This document shows, in pieces, positions 29,431-38,507 of a stretch of 64,000 nt of DNA. The notes beneath the pieces are model-generated. The model saw only the letters and a program-made list of their open reading frames with translations, made no database searches and was not told the DNA's origin. Origin of the DNA: an uncultured bacterium (GTDB lineage: Bacteria > Bacteroidota > Bacteroidia > Bacteroidales > Bacteroidaceae); the NCBI GenBank assembly GCA_905216095.1, contig CAJMSQ010000009.1, forward strand, positions 8,706 to 72,705. Reading direction: 5' to 3'. The stretch's first letter is position 1; the number at the start of each line of letters is the position of its first letter. A program made the position numbers and the translations under genes.

Positions 29431-30603
29431 ATGGTGTCGATGGACCTTTTGTACAGAATGTTGCACAGGCTTCGTGCCGGGAATTTGTGCTACCGGCTGC
29501 TCTCGCCCGTAGCGCACGGCCGCGTATCCTGCGCTACGGCCGACGTGGATGCGGCCCTGCGGCGGCTGGCAGCCCTCTCGCCCGATGCGGGTCGCAGTTG
29601 CCTGCACGCCAATGCCGTGTGCGCTCCGGAACATGACCTGACCGTAATCGTTCCGGCCTATAATGCGGAGAAATACCTGGCGGACTGTCTGGACTCCGTG
29701 CTGGAGCAGCGCACGCGTCACAGTGTCCGTGTCGTCGTGGTCGATGACGGTTCGACCGACCGCACGCCCCGTCTGCTCGAAACCTATTCCCGGCGCGACG
29801 ACATTATGGTCATCACGCAGCGTAACGGCGGATTGTCCGCCGCACGCAATGCCGCGCTTGCCCGCCTGCGGGGACGTTACGTCATGTTCCTCGATGCGGA
29901 CGACCGGCTGCTGCCCGGTGTCGTCGATGCGCTCATGGACAAGGCGCTGGCCCTCAACGCCGACATCGTGGAAGGCGGAATGGAACGTTTTGATGACGGC
30001 GGCCGCGTGTGGATGTGCGGGAAGCCTGTCGCGCAGGACAACGTCTCGGCCGCTTCCCTGTCGGGCTATGCCTGCGGAAAAGTCTATAAGTCGCAGCTGT
30101 TCGCCGACGTGCAATTCCCCGTCGGCTATTGGTTCGAAGACACACTGGGCCCTTACGTAGTTTATCCCCGTGCGGTGCGCCGGGCCGTGGTTTCGGCCGT
30201 CGTCTATGCCTACCGCAACAATCCGACCGGCATCAGCCACCGCTCGCACGGCAATCCCCGGGTGCTGGATGCCTTGTGGGTGACGCGGTGTATGCTGGCC
30301 GACAGCCGCAGCCTGGGCATCCGTCATGATACTGCCTTTCTCGATATGGTTCTGACGGACCTGCGAAACACGTATTGCCGGGTGACGAGCCTGCGAAACC
30401 GTCATGTGTCGCGCGACCTCTTTGTCGCGTTGTGCGGTCTGCTGCGGGAGCATTTCCCGGCCGCATCGTCCGGCAGACCGTCCGCATTGTCTGAAAAGAA
30501 TTCTGTATTGACCGCCGATGCGTCCCTGCGTCCGTTGGAAGCGTCCCTGCGCAACGGCGACTTTGCGGCCTTCCGCCTGTACTGTTATTGCTTCCCGATG
30601 TGA
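29431..30603 (+). CDS. Glycosyltransferase family 2 protein
   Basis: A 390-residue protein. The GT-A domain begins near residue 70 with LTVIVPAYNAEKYLADCLDS, then VVVVDDGSTDRTPRLL and the DxD motif in MFLDADDRLLPG. It should transfer a sugar from a nucleotide donor, probably for surface glycan. The N-terminal 65 residues and the C-terminal third show no feature I recognise. The frame is open to 29242, but the ATG at 29431 lies beyond the upstream terminator; a second ATG at 29440 (MDLLYRM) is also possible. Confidence 0.87.
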   Translation: MVSMDLLYRMLHRLRAGNLCYRLLSPVAHGRVSCATADVDAALRRLAALSPDAGRSCLHANAVCAPEHDLTVIVPAYNAEKYLADCLDSVLEQRTRHSVRVVVVDDGSTDRTPRLLETYSRRDDIMVITQRNGGLSAARNAALARLRGRYVMFLDADDRLLPGVVDALMDKALALNADIVEGGMERFDDGGRVWMCGKPVAQDNVSAASLSGYACGKVYKSQLFADVQFPVGYWFEDTLGPYVVYPRAVRRAVVSAVVYAYRNNPTGISHRSHGNPRVLDALWVTRCMLADSRSLGIRHDTAFLDMVLTDLRNTYCRVTSLRNRHVSRDLFVALCGLLREHFPAASSGRPSALSEKNSVLTADASLRPLEASLRNGDFAAFRLYCYCFPM

Positions 30604-30618
30604 TTTCCGGATATATAC

Positions 30619-30659
30619 GAAAAAGTCCCTTTGCGTAACGTGTTACTACAAAGGGACTT
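30619..30659 (-). terminator. Terminator of the tRNA-Gly/tRNA-Leu transcript
   Basis: Minus-strand AAGTCCCTTTG (30649-30659) pairs with CAAAGGGACTT (30623-30633), followed by TTTCG. Confidence 0.75.
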
Positions 30660-30662
30660 CTG

Positions 30663-30748
30663 TACTCGAAGCGGGACTTGAACCCGCACAGCCATCACTG
30701 GCCAAAGGATTTTAAGTCCTTCGTGTCTACCGATTCCACCATTCGAGC
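30663..30748 (-). tRNA. tRNA-Leu (anticodon TAA)
   Basis: Minus-strand GCTCGAATGGTGGAATCGG starts a class II tRNA of 86 bases with a long variable arm (TGGCCAGTGATGGCTGT). The anticodon loop in GGACTTAAAATCC holds TAA. The T arm is GGTTCAAGTCC. Confidence 0.94.
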
Positions 30749-30763
30749 AGTGTTAGGATGGGG

Positions 30764-30836
30764 AGCGGAAAACGAGACTCGAACTCGCGACCCCAACCTT
30801 GGCAAGGTTGTGCTCTACCAACTGAGCTATTTCCGC
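30764..30836 (-). tRNA. tRNA-Gly (anticodon GCC)
   Basis: Minus-strand GCGGAAATAGCTCAGTTGG starts a 73-base cloverleaf. The anticodon is GCC in CCTTGCCAAGG, and the acceptor 3' arm is TTTCCGC. It is 15 bases upstream of tRNA-Leu and shares its promoter. Confidence 0.94.
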
Positions 30837-30864
30837 AGACAAGGACATGTGCTGTCTTCGGGTG

Positions 30865-30895
30865 CAAATATACGGATTAATTGCAGCCCGACAAA
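30865..30895 (-). promoter_or_regulatory. Promoter of the tRNA-Gly/tRNA-Leu operon
   Basis: Minus-strand TTTG (30892-30895), exactly 19 bases, TATATTTG (30865-30872), followed by C. Full consensus match. Confidence 0.82.
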
Positions 30896-30940
30896 ATTTT
30901 CTTTGTGTAAATCCCGTATCCGTAGGCGGCTTCCGCATTT

Positions 30941-31501
30941 TCAATTCCGTATGAGCAGTAAATCTGTGCCCGAATTGTAAGTGACGGGGTAGCGGTACAG
31001 GCCGCGTCCGCCCTCGCCGGCAGTGACGATGCCGCCGTTGTTGAGGCCGTAGTGCCGCTTGCATCGTCCGCACACCGCGTAGGTGCTTTGTAGCGTGAGG
31101 CTACGCTGCACCGCGTCCGTGCTGTAACAGTTCGGGCACACGAGTTCGAAAGCTATGTTGTAGAAATTCCCGTTCAGGTCGGGGATGTTCGGCATTCCCA
31201 CGATGAAACCGCTGACGCACTCGGGAGTCCCGTACTGGTCGATGGCGGTTGGGGTGTAGACAAACGGATTTCCGTCGCCTGTGTCGAAGATGTATTTTCC
31301 GTTGGAAAAGGATATGGTGCAGAACATGCCCGGACTGTTGAGGGCGGCGCGCAGCCCCGGAACCTGTGTGACGGGCGAAAACCGGAAGAAGGCCCGGATG
31401 TTGGCGTAGAGGCTCTCCACTTCGTCGGCGCAGGCTGCGGTCAGCGCGCACAGCAACAGGCTCAGCGCGCAGTAGCGGACTTTCCGGCGCGCGGCCTTCA
31501 T
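30941..31501 (-). CDS. Lipoprotein with paired CxxC motifs (Rieske/zinc-ribbon-like region)
   Basis: A 186-residue protein. The start at 31501 gives a lipoprotein signal peptide ending TAAC with C24 as the lipidated Cys; the longer frame would overlap argH. The C-terminal half has C122-P-N-C125 and C144-G-R-C147 in a setting (CKRHYGLNNGG) resembling a Rieske-like fold, but with Cys in place of the usual His ligands, so it more likely binds zinc or a rubredoxin-type iron. Similar small lipoproteins occur near argH in Bacteroidota. I do not know a function. It lies 71 bases after argH on the same strand. Confidence 0.7.
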   Translation of the reverse strand: MKAARRKVRYCALSLLLCALTAACADEVESLYANIRAFFRFSPVTQVPGLRAALNSPGMFCTISFSNGKYIFDTGDGNPFVYTPTAIDQYGTPECVSGFIVGMPNIPDLNGNFYNIAFELVCPNCYSTDAVQRSLTLQSTYAVCGRCKRHYGLNNGGIVTAGEGGRGLYRYPVTYNSGTDLLLIRN

Positions 31502-31572
31502 GCGTCGGAAAAGTCCGGCCGGCTTCCCGGCATTTCTCCATGCGTGTGCAGTCATGTTTCGAGTGGCTGAGT

Positions 31573-32907
31573 TCATGCCTTGAGCAGGTCTTGTTCGGCC
31601 TGTTCTACTTTTTCGAATCCGAAGCCGGCGCATACGTCATCCATCAAGGCGCGTATGCGGTCGTTGCACAGGTTGCCCGCGCTGCCGGCGTGCGTGTGGC
31701 GGATTTCCTTGCACGGCTTGAACCGGCCGGCCTCGATGTCCAGTCCGACTTTCTTGTAGGCGTCGCGGAAAGGCATACCGTCTGCGGCGAGGCGGTTCAC
31801 CTCTTCGACGGAGAACATGAGGTCGTAGCGCGGGTCGTCGAGGATGTGCTCGTTCACACGCATACGGCCGACGATGTAAGTTGCCATCTGCAGGCAGTCG
31901 ATGAGCTGGTCGAACGCCGGGAGAAAGACTTCCTTTATCTCCTGCAGGTCGCGGAAGTAGCCGCAAGGCAGGTTGTTCATGATGAGCGTAATCTGTTGCG
32001 GCAGGGCCTGCAGTTTGTTGCAGCGGGCACGTATCAGCTCGAACACATCGGGGTTCTTCTTGTGCGGCATGATGGAGGAGCCTGTCGTACACTCGTCGGG
32101 CAACTTCACGAAACCGAAGTTCTGCGAGTTGAACATGCAGGCATCGAACGCCAGCTTGGCGACGGTTCCCGCTATGCCGGCGAGGGCGAAGGCCACGTTG
32201 CGTTCGTTCTTGCCGCGGCCCATCTGGGCGTAGACCACGTTATAGTCCATCGAGTCGAAGCCCAGCAGTCGCGTCGTCATGTCGCGGTCGAGGGGGAACG
32301 ACGAGCCGTAGCCTGCCGCCGAGCCCAGCGGGTTGCGGTTGGTCATGCGGTAGGCGGCCTGCAGCAGCAGCATGTCGTCGGTCAGGCTCTCGGCGTAGGC
32401 GCCGAACCAAAGGCCGAAGCTCGAAGGCATGGCCACCTGCAGGTGGGTGTATCCCGGCATGAGCACGTCGCGGTGGCTTTCGCTCTGCCGTTGCAGTTCG
32501 TCGAACAGCGCGCGCACGGCTTCGGCCACGCGGCGCAGGCTGTCGCGCGTGAACAGCTTGAGGTCCACCAGCACCTGGTCGTTGCGCGAGCGTCCGCTGT
32601 GTATCTTTTTGCCGACGTCGCCGAGGCTGCGTGTCAGCATCAGTTCGACTTGCGAGTGTACATCCTCGATGCCGTCCTCGATGACAAACTGTCCGCGTTC
32701 GCACAGGGCATATATGTTCTTCAGTTCCCGCAGCAGTGCGTCGAGTTCCTGCGGTTCGAGCAGTCCGATGGAGGCCAGCATCGTGATGTGTGCCATGGAG
32801 CCGAGCACATCATAGCGGGCGAGATAAAGGTCAAGCTCTCTGTCGCGTCCGACGGTGAAGCGGTCGATTTCGTCGGCCACCTGTACTGATTTTTCCCAGA
32901 GTTTCAT
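31573..32907 (-). CDS. argH: Argininosuccinate lyase
   Basis: A 444-residue protein of the fumarase/aspartase superfamily. The signature GSSIMPHKKNPD holds the catalytic Ser loop; other marks are SGRSRNDQV and AAGYGSSFPLDRDMT. It splits argininosuccinate into arginine and fumarate, the last step of arginine synthesis. It follows the SRPBCC gene by 41 bases. Length is in the normal range (about 440-460). Confidence 0.95.
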   Translation of the reverse strand: MKLWEKSVQVADEIDRFTVGRDRELDLYLARYDVLGSMAHITMLASIGLLEPQELDALLRELKNIYALCERGQFVIEDGIEDVHSQVELMLTRSLGDVGKKIHSGRSRNDQVLVDLKLFTRDSLRRVAEAVRALFDELQRQSESHRDVLMPGYTHLQVAMPSSFGLWFGAYAESLTDDMLLLQAAYRMTNRNPLGSAAGYGSSFPLDRDMTTRLLGFDSMDYNVVYAQMGRGKNERNVAFALAGIAGTVAKLAFDACMFNSQNFGFVKLPDECTTGSSIMPHKKNPDVFELIRARCNKLQALPQQITLIMNNLPCGYFRDLQEIKEVFLPAFDQLIDCLQMATYIVGRMRVNEHILDDPRYDLMFSVEEVNRLAADGMPFRDAYKKVGLDIEAGRFKPCKEIRHTHAGSAGNLCNDRIRALMDDVCAGFGFEKVEQAEQDLLKA

Positions 32908-32948
32908 GTCGTTATCCTTGTTTCGTTACGTAAAAGCGTGGCGTCCTG

Positions 32949-33419
32949 TCAGCGCATGACGGAGAAAAGTGTGGCGATGCCCTCGGCCGCCTGTTGCAGC
33001 GGCTTGCTGACCATGCCTTTCATGAACATGTTCACTTCTGCCCCTACGGTGACGCGCATTTTTGTGGCCTGTTCGCCCTCGGGCAGCAGTTGTATCCACA
33101 CGTAGACGGGGATGGGCGAACCCTCGCCGGCCAGCTTGATGCACTTGGGTGCGTCGCGTTCGACGATGACCAGCCGCAACGCGCCCACAGGCGTGCTGAC
33201 GCTCAGCGAATCGGCGTCGAAGGTCATTTCCTTGAGGTACTTGCGGGCCTCTTCCAGCTTTTCGGAATCCACCTGCCCGGATATTTGTGACAGCGTATCG
33301 GGGTCGCTCATGCGGTCGCGCAGGGCCTGCAGGTTGCGCATGTCGGAAAAGCGATCGTAGACGACGTCCACGTTTTCGGCAATGTGTTTCACACTGCTTT
33401 CGTATTTGCTCAGACTCAT
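32949..33419 (-). CDS. SRPBCC-domain protein
   Basis: A 156-residue protein. The pattern MSLSKYESSVKHIAENVDVVYDRFSDMRNL is typical of the SRPBCC (START-like) family, and the rest alternates strands with a C-terminal amphipathic helix (FMKGMVSKPLQQAAEGIATL in part). A ligand-binding role is likely but the ligand is unknown. It is the first gene of the SRPBCC-argH-lipoprotein operon and begins next to a TATATAATA motif. Confidence 0.82.
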   Translation of the reverse strand: MSLSKYESSVKHIAENVDVVYDRFSDMRNLQALRDRMSDPDTLSQISGQVDSEKLEEARKYLKEMTFDADSLSVSTPVGALRLVIVERDAPKCIKLAGEGSPIPVYVWIQLLPEGEQATKMRVTVGAEVNMFMKGMVSKPLQQAAEGIATLFSVMR

Positions 33420-33462
33420 TTCCTATTATATATAATGGTGTGTAAATGTAATCTATCGGCTG

Positions 33463-33470
33463 CAAAGTTA
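33463..33470 (-). promoter_or_regulatory. -7 box of the SRPBCC-argH operon
   Basis: Minus-strand TAACTTTG followed by C, 44 bases before the start codon. Confidence 0.6.
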
Positions 33471-33630
33471 AGAGAAAAAGCCGAAAGAAGCCTTGTGCGA
33501 TGCCCGTGAAGTGGAAAACACGCGTTTTTTTGACCGATTGGGGTAAATCCGACGCGCGGCCGACGGAAGAAAAATGCTTGAAAAACGGTGTTTCTATCCT
33601 TTTGTTTTACAGTAAGATACGGATGCCGTT

Positions 33631-33716
33631 TCTTACATGTACATGTAGGAAAAACTACATGGCTTGTAGGACGAACTACATGGCTTGTAGTTTCATCTAC
33701 ATGGCATGTAGAAAAT
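33631..33716. repeat. ATGTAG palindrome array 1
   Basis: Five near-identical units of the form (C)TACATGgCwTGTAG follow one another at 10-20-base spacing: TACATGTACATGTAGG, CTACATGGCTTGTAGG, CTACATGGCTTGTAG, CTACATGGCATGTAG. These are the same palindromes found inside the dispersed element (copies 3 and 4), here without its promoter, terminator or 3' box. No gene overlaps them; the gap from 33420 to 34012 otherwise holds the SRPBCC promoter on the left and the SusC promoter on the right. Confidence 0.8.
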
Positions 33717-33928
33717 CGCCGGTGCCAGCCGTCCGTGAATGTCCCGTTCCGGAAAATGTTTTTTCAGGCCGGAAAGACTTCCTTCATGCCGGGGAACGGT
33801 TACGTTTTACGGCATTTTTAAGGACTAAAATAACTTTTAGCAAAGAAGATATGCCTGCTTTTTTACATTTTATCAGTGAAAACTTAAATTTATTTTCTTT
33901 TAAGTGTTGCCGCGTGCGGATTAAGTCT

Positions 33929-33936
33929 TATATTTG
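33929..33936 (+). promoter_or_regulatory. -7 box of the SusC/SusD/M16/ChaN operon
   Basis: TATATTTG followed by C, 77 bases before the SusC start codon; a partial -33 box (TTG at 33907-33909) is 19 bases upstream. Confidence 0.65.
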
Positions 33937-34012
33937 CAGTCTTAAACAAAGAAAAAAACTACTATTCTCCGCTTGCGGCGCATCTGTCTTTTTCTTCCAA
34001 AAAAGAAATCCT

Positions 34013-37000
34013 ATGAAATCCCGACTTCATTTTTCCTGCATCGTCGCATTCACCTTGTGGATGCTGACTCTCGTTGTTCCGCAAGCCGCATTTGCGCAGG
34101 CTGTCGAGGAATACGTGCTCACAGGCGTGGTGACCGACCCCGAAGCCAAGCCCCTGGCCGGCGCGAATGTGCGGATCAAGGGCACCACCTATGGTACGCT
34201 GACCGATGAGAACGGCAAATACCAGCTGCGCGGCAAGTGGAAAAAAGGAAGCCTCGTCGTGTTCAGCTACATCGGCATGAAAAGCGTGCAGATGGAGTTC
34301 TTCGGGCAGAAAAAGCAGGACGCTGCGATGCAGGCCGACGCGGGTATGCTGAAGGAAGCGACGGTCACGGCCAACCAGAACATCAATGCCATCGACCTGC
34401 GTGCTCGGTCGGGCGTGGTGCAGACCGTGGAAATGAAGCGGCTCATAGAGAAACCGATGATGGACATGTCGCTGGCGTTGCAGGGAAGCGTTCCGGGACT
34501 TATTGTCACCAATACCGGCGACCTGGGCTCCAAGCCCACCATCCGCATCCGCGGAAACTCGTCGCTGCGCAAGGGCGATGCCGCCAACGAACCCTTGTAT
34601 GTGCTCGACGGAAAAGTCATTTCGTCGGACGCATTCATGACACTGAACCCACAGGATATCAAGGAAATAAAAGTATTAAAGGACGCGGCCGCCTGTGCCC
34701 TGTACGGCATAAAGGCTGCCAACGGCGTGCTCGAGATTACCTCGCAGCGCGGAACGACCGACGGCGGTGTCAGGGTGAGCTACAACTTCAATATGGGTGT
34801 CACCATGCGCGGCCGGCGCGGCGTGGAACTGATGGACACGGACGAAAAACTGGAGTTCGAACGCCGTCTCAAGAACGAAGCGGCGCCGGGATACCGTTAC
34901 AGTGCGGACTACTTCCGTACCAAATATCCCAACGCCCCCAATCTGGACGCGATGATAGCCGACGGGCAGCACAAGCTCGATTCGCTGCGCACCATCCATA
35001 CGGACTGGTTCAAGGAACTGATACGCTGCAGCATGTACCAGCGCCATAACCTGAGTTTCAAGGGCGGCAACGAAAACACGGCCTATTACGTTTCGGCCAA
35101 CTATACGAAGCAGGGCGGCGCGCTCCCGGGTAACGACACACAGCGGGCGACCGTGCGCATGAGTCTCGACCAGCAGTTGGGCCGGATTGGCGTCCTGTCG
35201 TTCAGTGTGGACGGAGGATATTCCGAAACGGACACTCCCACGGGTACGACCTACTCTCCGGCATCGCTTGTCTATAACCTGAATCCCTACGAGAAGCCTT
35301 CCGAGGGCGTGTTGTGGTCGTATCCGAACCGCACCTACCGCGATTTGCTGAACCAGTTTAGCGCAAAGTCGTCCGACAAGCGCGGAGGGTTCAGCGGAAG
35401 CATCAATCTTGACCCGATAGAGGGGCTCAATGTGGCGGCCGTGGCGGGTGTGGACTATCTGCTCGTCGAAGGGATGCAGTTCACCCCGGCTTCGTCCTAC
35501 GAGGAGCAGCAGAGCGGTGAGCCGCAGGAAGCATTGGGCAAATTGAACAAATATAAGAACACGGTGGCCAACGTGTCGTCCAACATTCGCGCCACGTACA
35601 ACCGCGTGTTCGGTGAGAAACACGACCTTACGTTGAGTGCCAACATGGACTATTACCTGACAAACAACGACAATGTGTCCATCACCGGTTACGGCGTGGG
35701 CAACCACCCCTCGGCAGCCCTCATCAACCAGTCGCTCGAAGGGAACCGCAAGCCGGCGGTAGGCGCGCTCAAGGAGAAAACCACCCAGTTGGGCGTCGGA
35801 CTCGTGGGTGGCTACACCTATAATAGCTTGTACGACGCCTTTGTCACTTACAAGTGGGACGCCTCGTCCGTCTTGCCCAAGGACAAACGCTGGAACGGGG
35901 CGTGGGCCGTCGGCCTGGGATGGAGTCCGGGCAATTACGACTTTCTGAAATACAACAAGGTGCTCACCAACCTGAAACTGAAGGCGTCATACGGCGTGAC
36001 GGCCAGCCTGGCCGGCGTGTCGGCAGCGTCTACCATAGGAACGTTCGCCTATTCCGACAACACGTATGGCAATCAGCGCCTGCTGGAACTGCTTGCCCTC
36101 TATAATACGGACCTGAAGCCGGAACAGACCACTTCCATCGACGCAGGTGTGTCGTTCGAACTCTTCGACCGGCTGACGATTGACTTCGGCTGGTATCGCC
36201 GAGAGACGGCCGATGCCTTGCTGGACGTGCCTGTGCCGGCCTCCAACGGTTTCAACACCATGAAACGCAATATCGGTGTGTTGCGCAACGACGGTATAGA
36301 ACTGAGTGCCTCGATGAAAATCATCGACAACGACATATTCCGCTTCCGTCTGGGCGGTTCGTTCGCCTACAACAGCAATAAGGTGACCGACCTCTATTTT
36401 ACGGACAAGTTGTATGCCAGCGAGTCCTCGCTGATACCCGATTTCCAGATCGGAAAGGCATACGACATCGTCTATGGCCTGAAATCGCTGGGCATAAACC
36501 CGCGTACGGGCCTGCCTGTGTTCGAGGGAGCGAACGGACGCGAGATTAATGCGACCGACCAGCTGACGCGCGAGGACTTTGTCGAACTGGGACACAGCAC
36601 TCCGCCCTATACCGGTACGATAAACGTGGCGCTTTCGTACCGCGACTTCGACTTGGATATGGATTTCTACTATGTGGCGGGCGGCGTGCGCCAATATAAT
36701 TACACGTACGTGCGTGATGTGAGCACGGCCAACCAGAATGCCATCCACGGGCTGCTGGACAAGATGTGGTTCGAGCGCGGCGACATGGACAAAATCTATT
36801 ATTCTCCGTTCTATTCCTCGGCCGCCATCGAGACCCTGAGCTATCCCAACACCAACACGGTGGGCAAGAACAACTACCTGCGTCTGTCGATGCTCTCGCT
36901 CCGTTATCGCGTGCCGCAGAAGTTACTGACCCGCCGCTGCCCCTTTATCAAGTACGCCAACATTGCCCTGCAGGCTTCCAATCTCTTTACACTGACCTCG

Positions 37001-37084
37001 TACAGCGAGTCCGACCCGGAGACAGGTGCGCTTGGTGCGGCCGTGCAGCCCGTTCTGACCCTGAATCTCAATGTCACGTTCTAA
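34013..37084 (+). CDS. SusC-like TonB-dependent outer-membrane receptor
   Basis: A 1023-residue protein. After the signal peptide (ends PQAAFAQ) comes a CarboxypepD_reg-like domain (LTGVVTDPEAKPLAGANVRIKG region, about 30-115), the plug domain with LKEATVTANQ and TIRIRGNSSLRKGD and the YVLDG box (about 115-235), and a beta-barrel ending in LTLNLNVTF. It imports ligands across the outer membrane with TonB energy. Its signal peptide start is at 34013; the long upstream extension of the frame only translates the ATGTAG palindromes. Neighbouring protease and ChaN genes suggest haem, haem-protein or peptide rather than glycan. Confidence 0.93.
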   Translation: MKSRLHFSCIVAFTLWMLTLVVPQAAFAQAVEEYVLTGVVTDPEAKPLAGANVRIKGTTYGTLTDENGKYQLRGKWKKGSLVVFSYIGMKSVQMEFFGQKKQDAAMQADAGMLKEATVTANQNINAIDLRARSGVVQTVEMKRLIEKPMMDMSLALQGSVPGLIVTNTGDLGSKPTIRIRGNSSLRKGDAANEPLYVLDGKVISSDAFMTLNPQDIKEIKVLKDAAACALYGIKAANGVLEITSQRGTTDGGVRVSYNFNMGVTMRGRRGVELMDTDEKLEFERRLKNEAAPGYRYSADYFRTKYPNAPNLDAMIADGQHKLDSLRTIHTDWFKELIRCSMYQRHNLSFKGGNENTAYYVSANYTKQGGALPGNDTQRATVRMSLDQQLGRIGVLSFSVDGGYSETDTPTGTTYSPASLVYNLNPYEKPSEGVLWSYPNRTYRDLLNQFSAKSSDKRGGFSGSINLDPIEGLNVAAVAGVDYLLVEGMQFTPASSYEEQQSGEPQEALGKLNKYKNTVANVSSNIRATYNRVFGEKHDLTLSANMDYYLTNNDNVSITGYGVGNHPSAALINQSLEGNRKPAVGALKEKTTQLGVGLVGGYTYNSLYDAFVTYKWDASSVLPKDKRWNGAWAVGLGWSPGNYDFLKYNKVLTNLKLKASYGVTASLAGVSAASTIGTFAYSDNTYGNQRLLELLALYNTDLKPEQTTSIDAGVSFELFDRLTIDFGWYRRETADALLDVPVPASNGFNTMKRNIGVLRNDGIELSASMKIIDNDIFRFRLGGSFAYNSNKVTDLYFTDKLYASESSLIPDFQIGKAYDIVYGLKSLGINPRTGLPVFEGANGREINATDQLTREDFVELGHSTPPYTGTINVALSYRDFDLDMDFYYVAGGVRQYNYTYVRDVSTANQNAIHGLLDKMWFERGDMDKIYYSPFYSSAAIETLSYPNTNTVGKNNYLRLSMLSLRYRVPQKLLTRRCPFIKYANIALQASNLFTLTSYSESDPETGALGAAVQPVLTLNLNVTF

Positions 37085-37097
37085 TATCCGTCTTCTC

Positions 37098-38489
37098 ATG
37101 AAAAAAAGATTGACACAATATATATATATGCTTGTGGGTGCGGTGATGCTCCACGCCTGTTCGTTGGACGTTCCCTACGAAAACCAGTTTTCCGACCCGG
37201 ATGCGATTACCACACCGCAGATGGCGCGCGAGTTGCTGGCCACGGCTTACAGCCAGCTCCCGCATCCGGAATTCCAGTTGTCGGTGTTGGGCGACGACTT
37301 CGCACCTACTTCCTGGATAAAGCGGAATCCGGATTTGGATAACCTGTACAAATGGGAACCGCAACCTATCATAGACCTTTCCATGTCCCTGTGGCAGGAT
37401 TATTACGCGGTGATAGTCACGCTGAACACGCTGCTTGAACGCCTTCCCTCGGTACAGGGCGCGCCGGGAGAGGTGGCTCAGATTGAAGCGGAAGCCAAGG
37501 CGCTGAAGGCATGGTGCTATTTCGACCTGCTGCGCCTGTTCGCGTCGGATTATAAAGACGGAAAGGACAAACCGGGCATACTTCTGAAGGACAAAGTCGA
37601 ACTGGAATTCCTGTCCCGGACCGATGTGGAAGGCTGTGTGACGGCCATCCGGACTCTTCTGACCGAGGCGGTTTCGGCCATGCCCCCGGGTACGGCCGAG
37701 GTGTACTGGCTTTCGCGCCCGGCCTGCCTGTATCTGTTGGCCCAGGTGGAACTATATGCCGGGAACTACGGGGATGCGGTTTCGTATGCCGGACAGGTGA
37801 GGGACGACCTGCAGGTCATGGAAACGCTCACGCCATCTGCTTACGCCGACCTGTGGAGCGGTAATGCGAGTGCGGAACGTATTTTCGCTTTCTACAGTCC
37901 CAACATCGCCTCTTCCTTCTACATCGACATCGTATATGACACCAATAGCGGCGACTATCTGGCTTTGAACGACGCATTGGCCGCGTCCTACGAAGCAGGA
38001 GACATCCGCGGGGAATATACCGTCTATCCGTTCCAGACAACCACGCGGAAGATGGATTATTTCGGGAAGTACAACCGGATGCGCAAGGAGAAACAGGAAA
38101 TAGCGTACATCAACAAACTGCGGACAGCCGGTGTGTGCCTGCTGTTGGCCGAGGCCTATTGCCTGGATGGCGAACACGAGGCGCAGGCCGTGGCACTCAT
38201 GAACGAATACCTGCAAAAGCGGGGCGCAGCGCCGTTGGACGAAAGCCTGAGAGGCAATGCCTTGTTGCGGAAAGTATTGACCGAGAAATGGAAAGAGTTT
38301 GCCGGAGAAGGACAACGCTTCTTCGACCTGAAACATTACCGCCGCACGCTGCTGTCCACCTGGGCGGTAAACATAGGCAAGAATATTTCTGCCGATGACT
38401 ACAGATGGAATTTCCCTATTCCCAAGGAGGAATACCTGTATAACGATTATGTCGAACAAAATGACGGTTGGAACAAACAACTCAAGTAA
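37098..38489 (+). CDS. SusD/RagB-like surface lipoprotein
   Basis: A 463-residue lipoprotein with C21 in LHACSLDVP. It has TPR-like helices, AEAKALKAWCYFDLLRLFA as the typical SusD helix, and the C-terminal EKWKEFAGEGQRFFDLKH-type end. It should form the lid over the SusC barrel and capture ligand at the surface. It starts 13 bases after susC. A TATATATATATG run lies inside the signal-peptide codons. Confidence 0.92.
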   Translation: MKKRLTQYIYMLVGAVMLHACSLDVPYENQFSDPDAITTPQMARELLATAYSQLPHPEFQLSVLGDDFAPTSWIKRNPDLDNLYKWEPQPIIDLSMSLWQDYYAVIVTLNTLLERLPSVQGAPGEVAQIEAEAKALKAWCYFDLLRLFASDYKDGKDKPGILLKDKVELEFLSRTDVEGCVTAIRTLLTEAVSAMPPGTAEVYWLSRPACLYLLAQVELYAGNYGDAVSYAGQVRDDLQVMETLTPSAYADLWSGNASAERIFAFYSPNIASSFYIDIVYDTNSGDYLALNDALAASYEAGDIRGEYTVYPFQTTTRKMDYFGKYNRMRKEKQEIAYINKLRTAGVCLLLAEAYCLDGEHEAQAVALMNEYLQKRGAAPLDESLRGNALLRKVLTEKWKEFAGEGQRFFDLKHYRRTLLSTWAVNIGKNISADDYRWNFPIPKEEYLYNDYVEQNDGWNKQLK

Positions 38490-38507
38490 AACATAAAATC
38501 AAGAATC

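Noticed and set aside
33631-33716. CRISPR array
   Set aside because: The repeated units are 13-16 bases and palindromic, spacers are only 8-20 bases and of uneven length, and there is no cas gene nearby.
33500-34012. N-terminal extension of the SusC-like protein
   Set aside because: It only translates the ATGTAG palindromes (repeated YMACR) and the promoter; the signal peptide starts at 34013.
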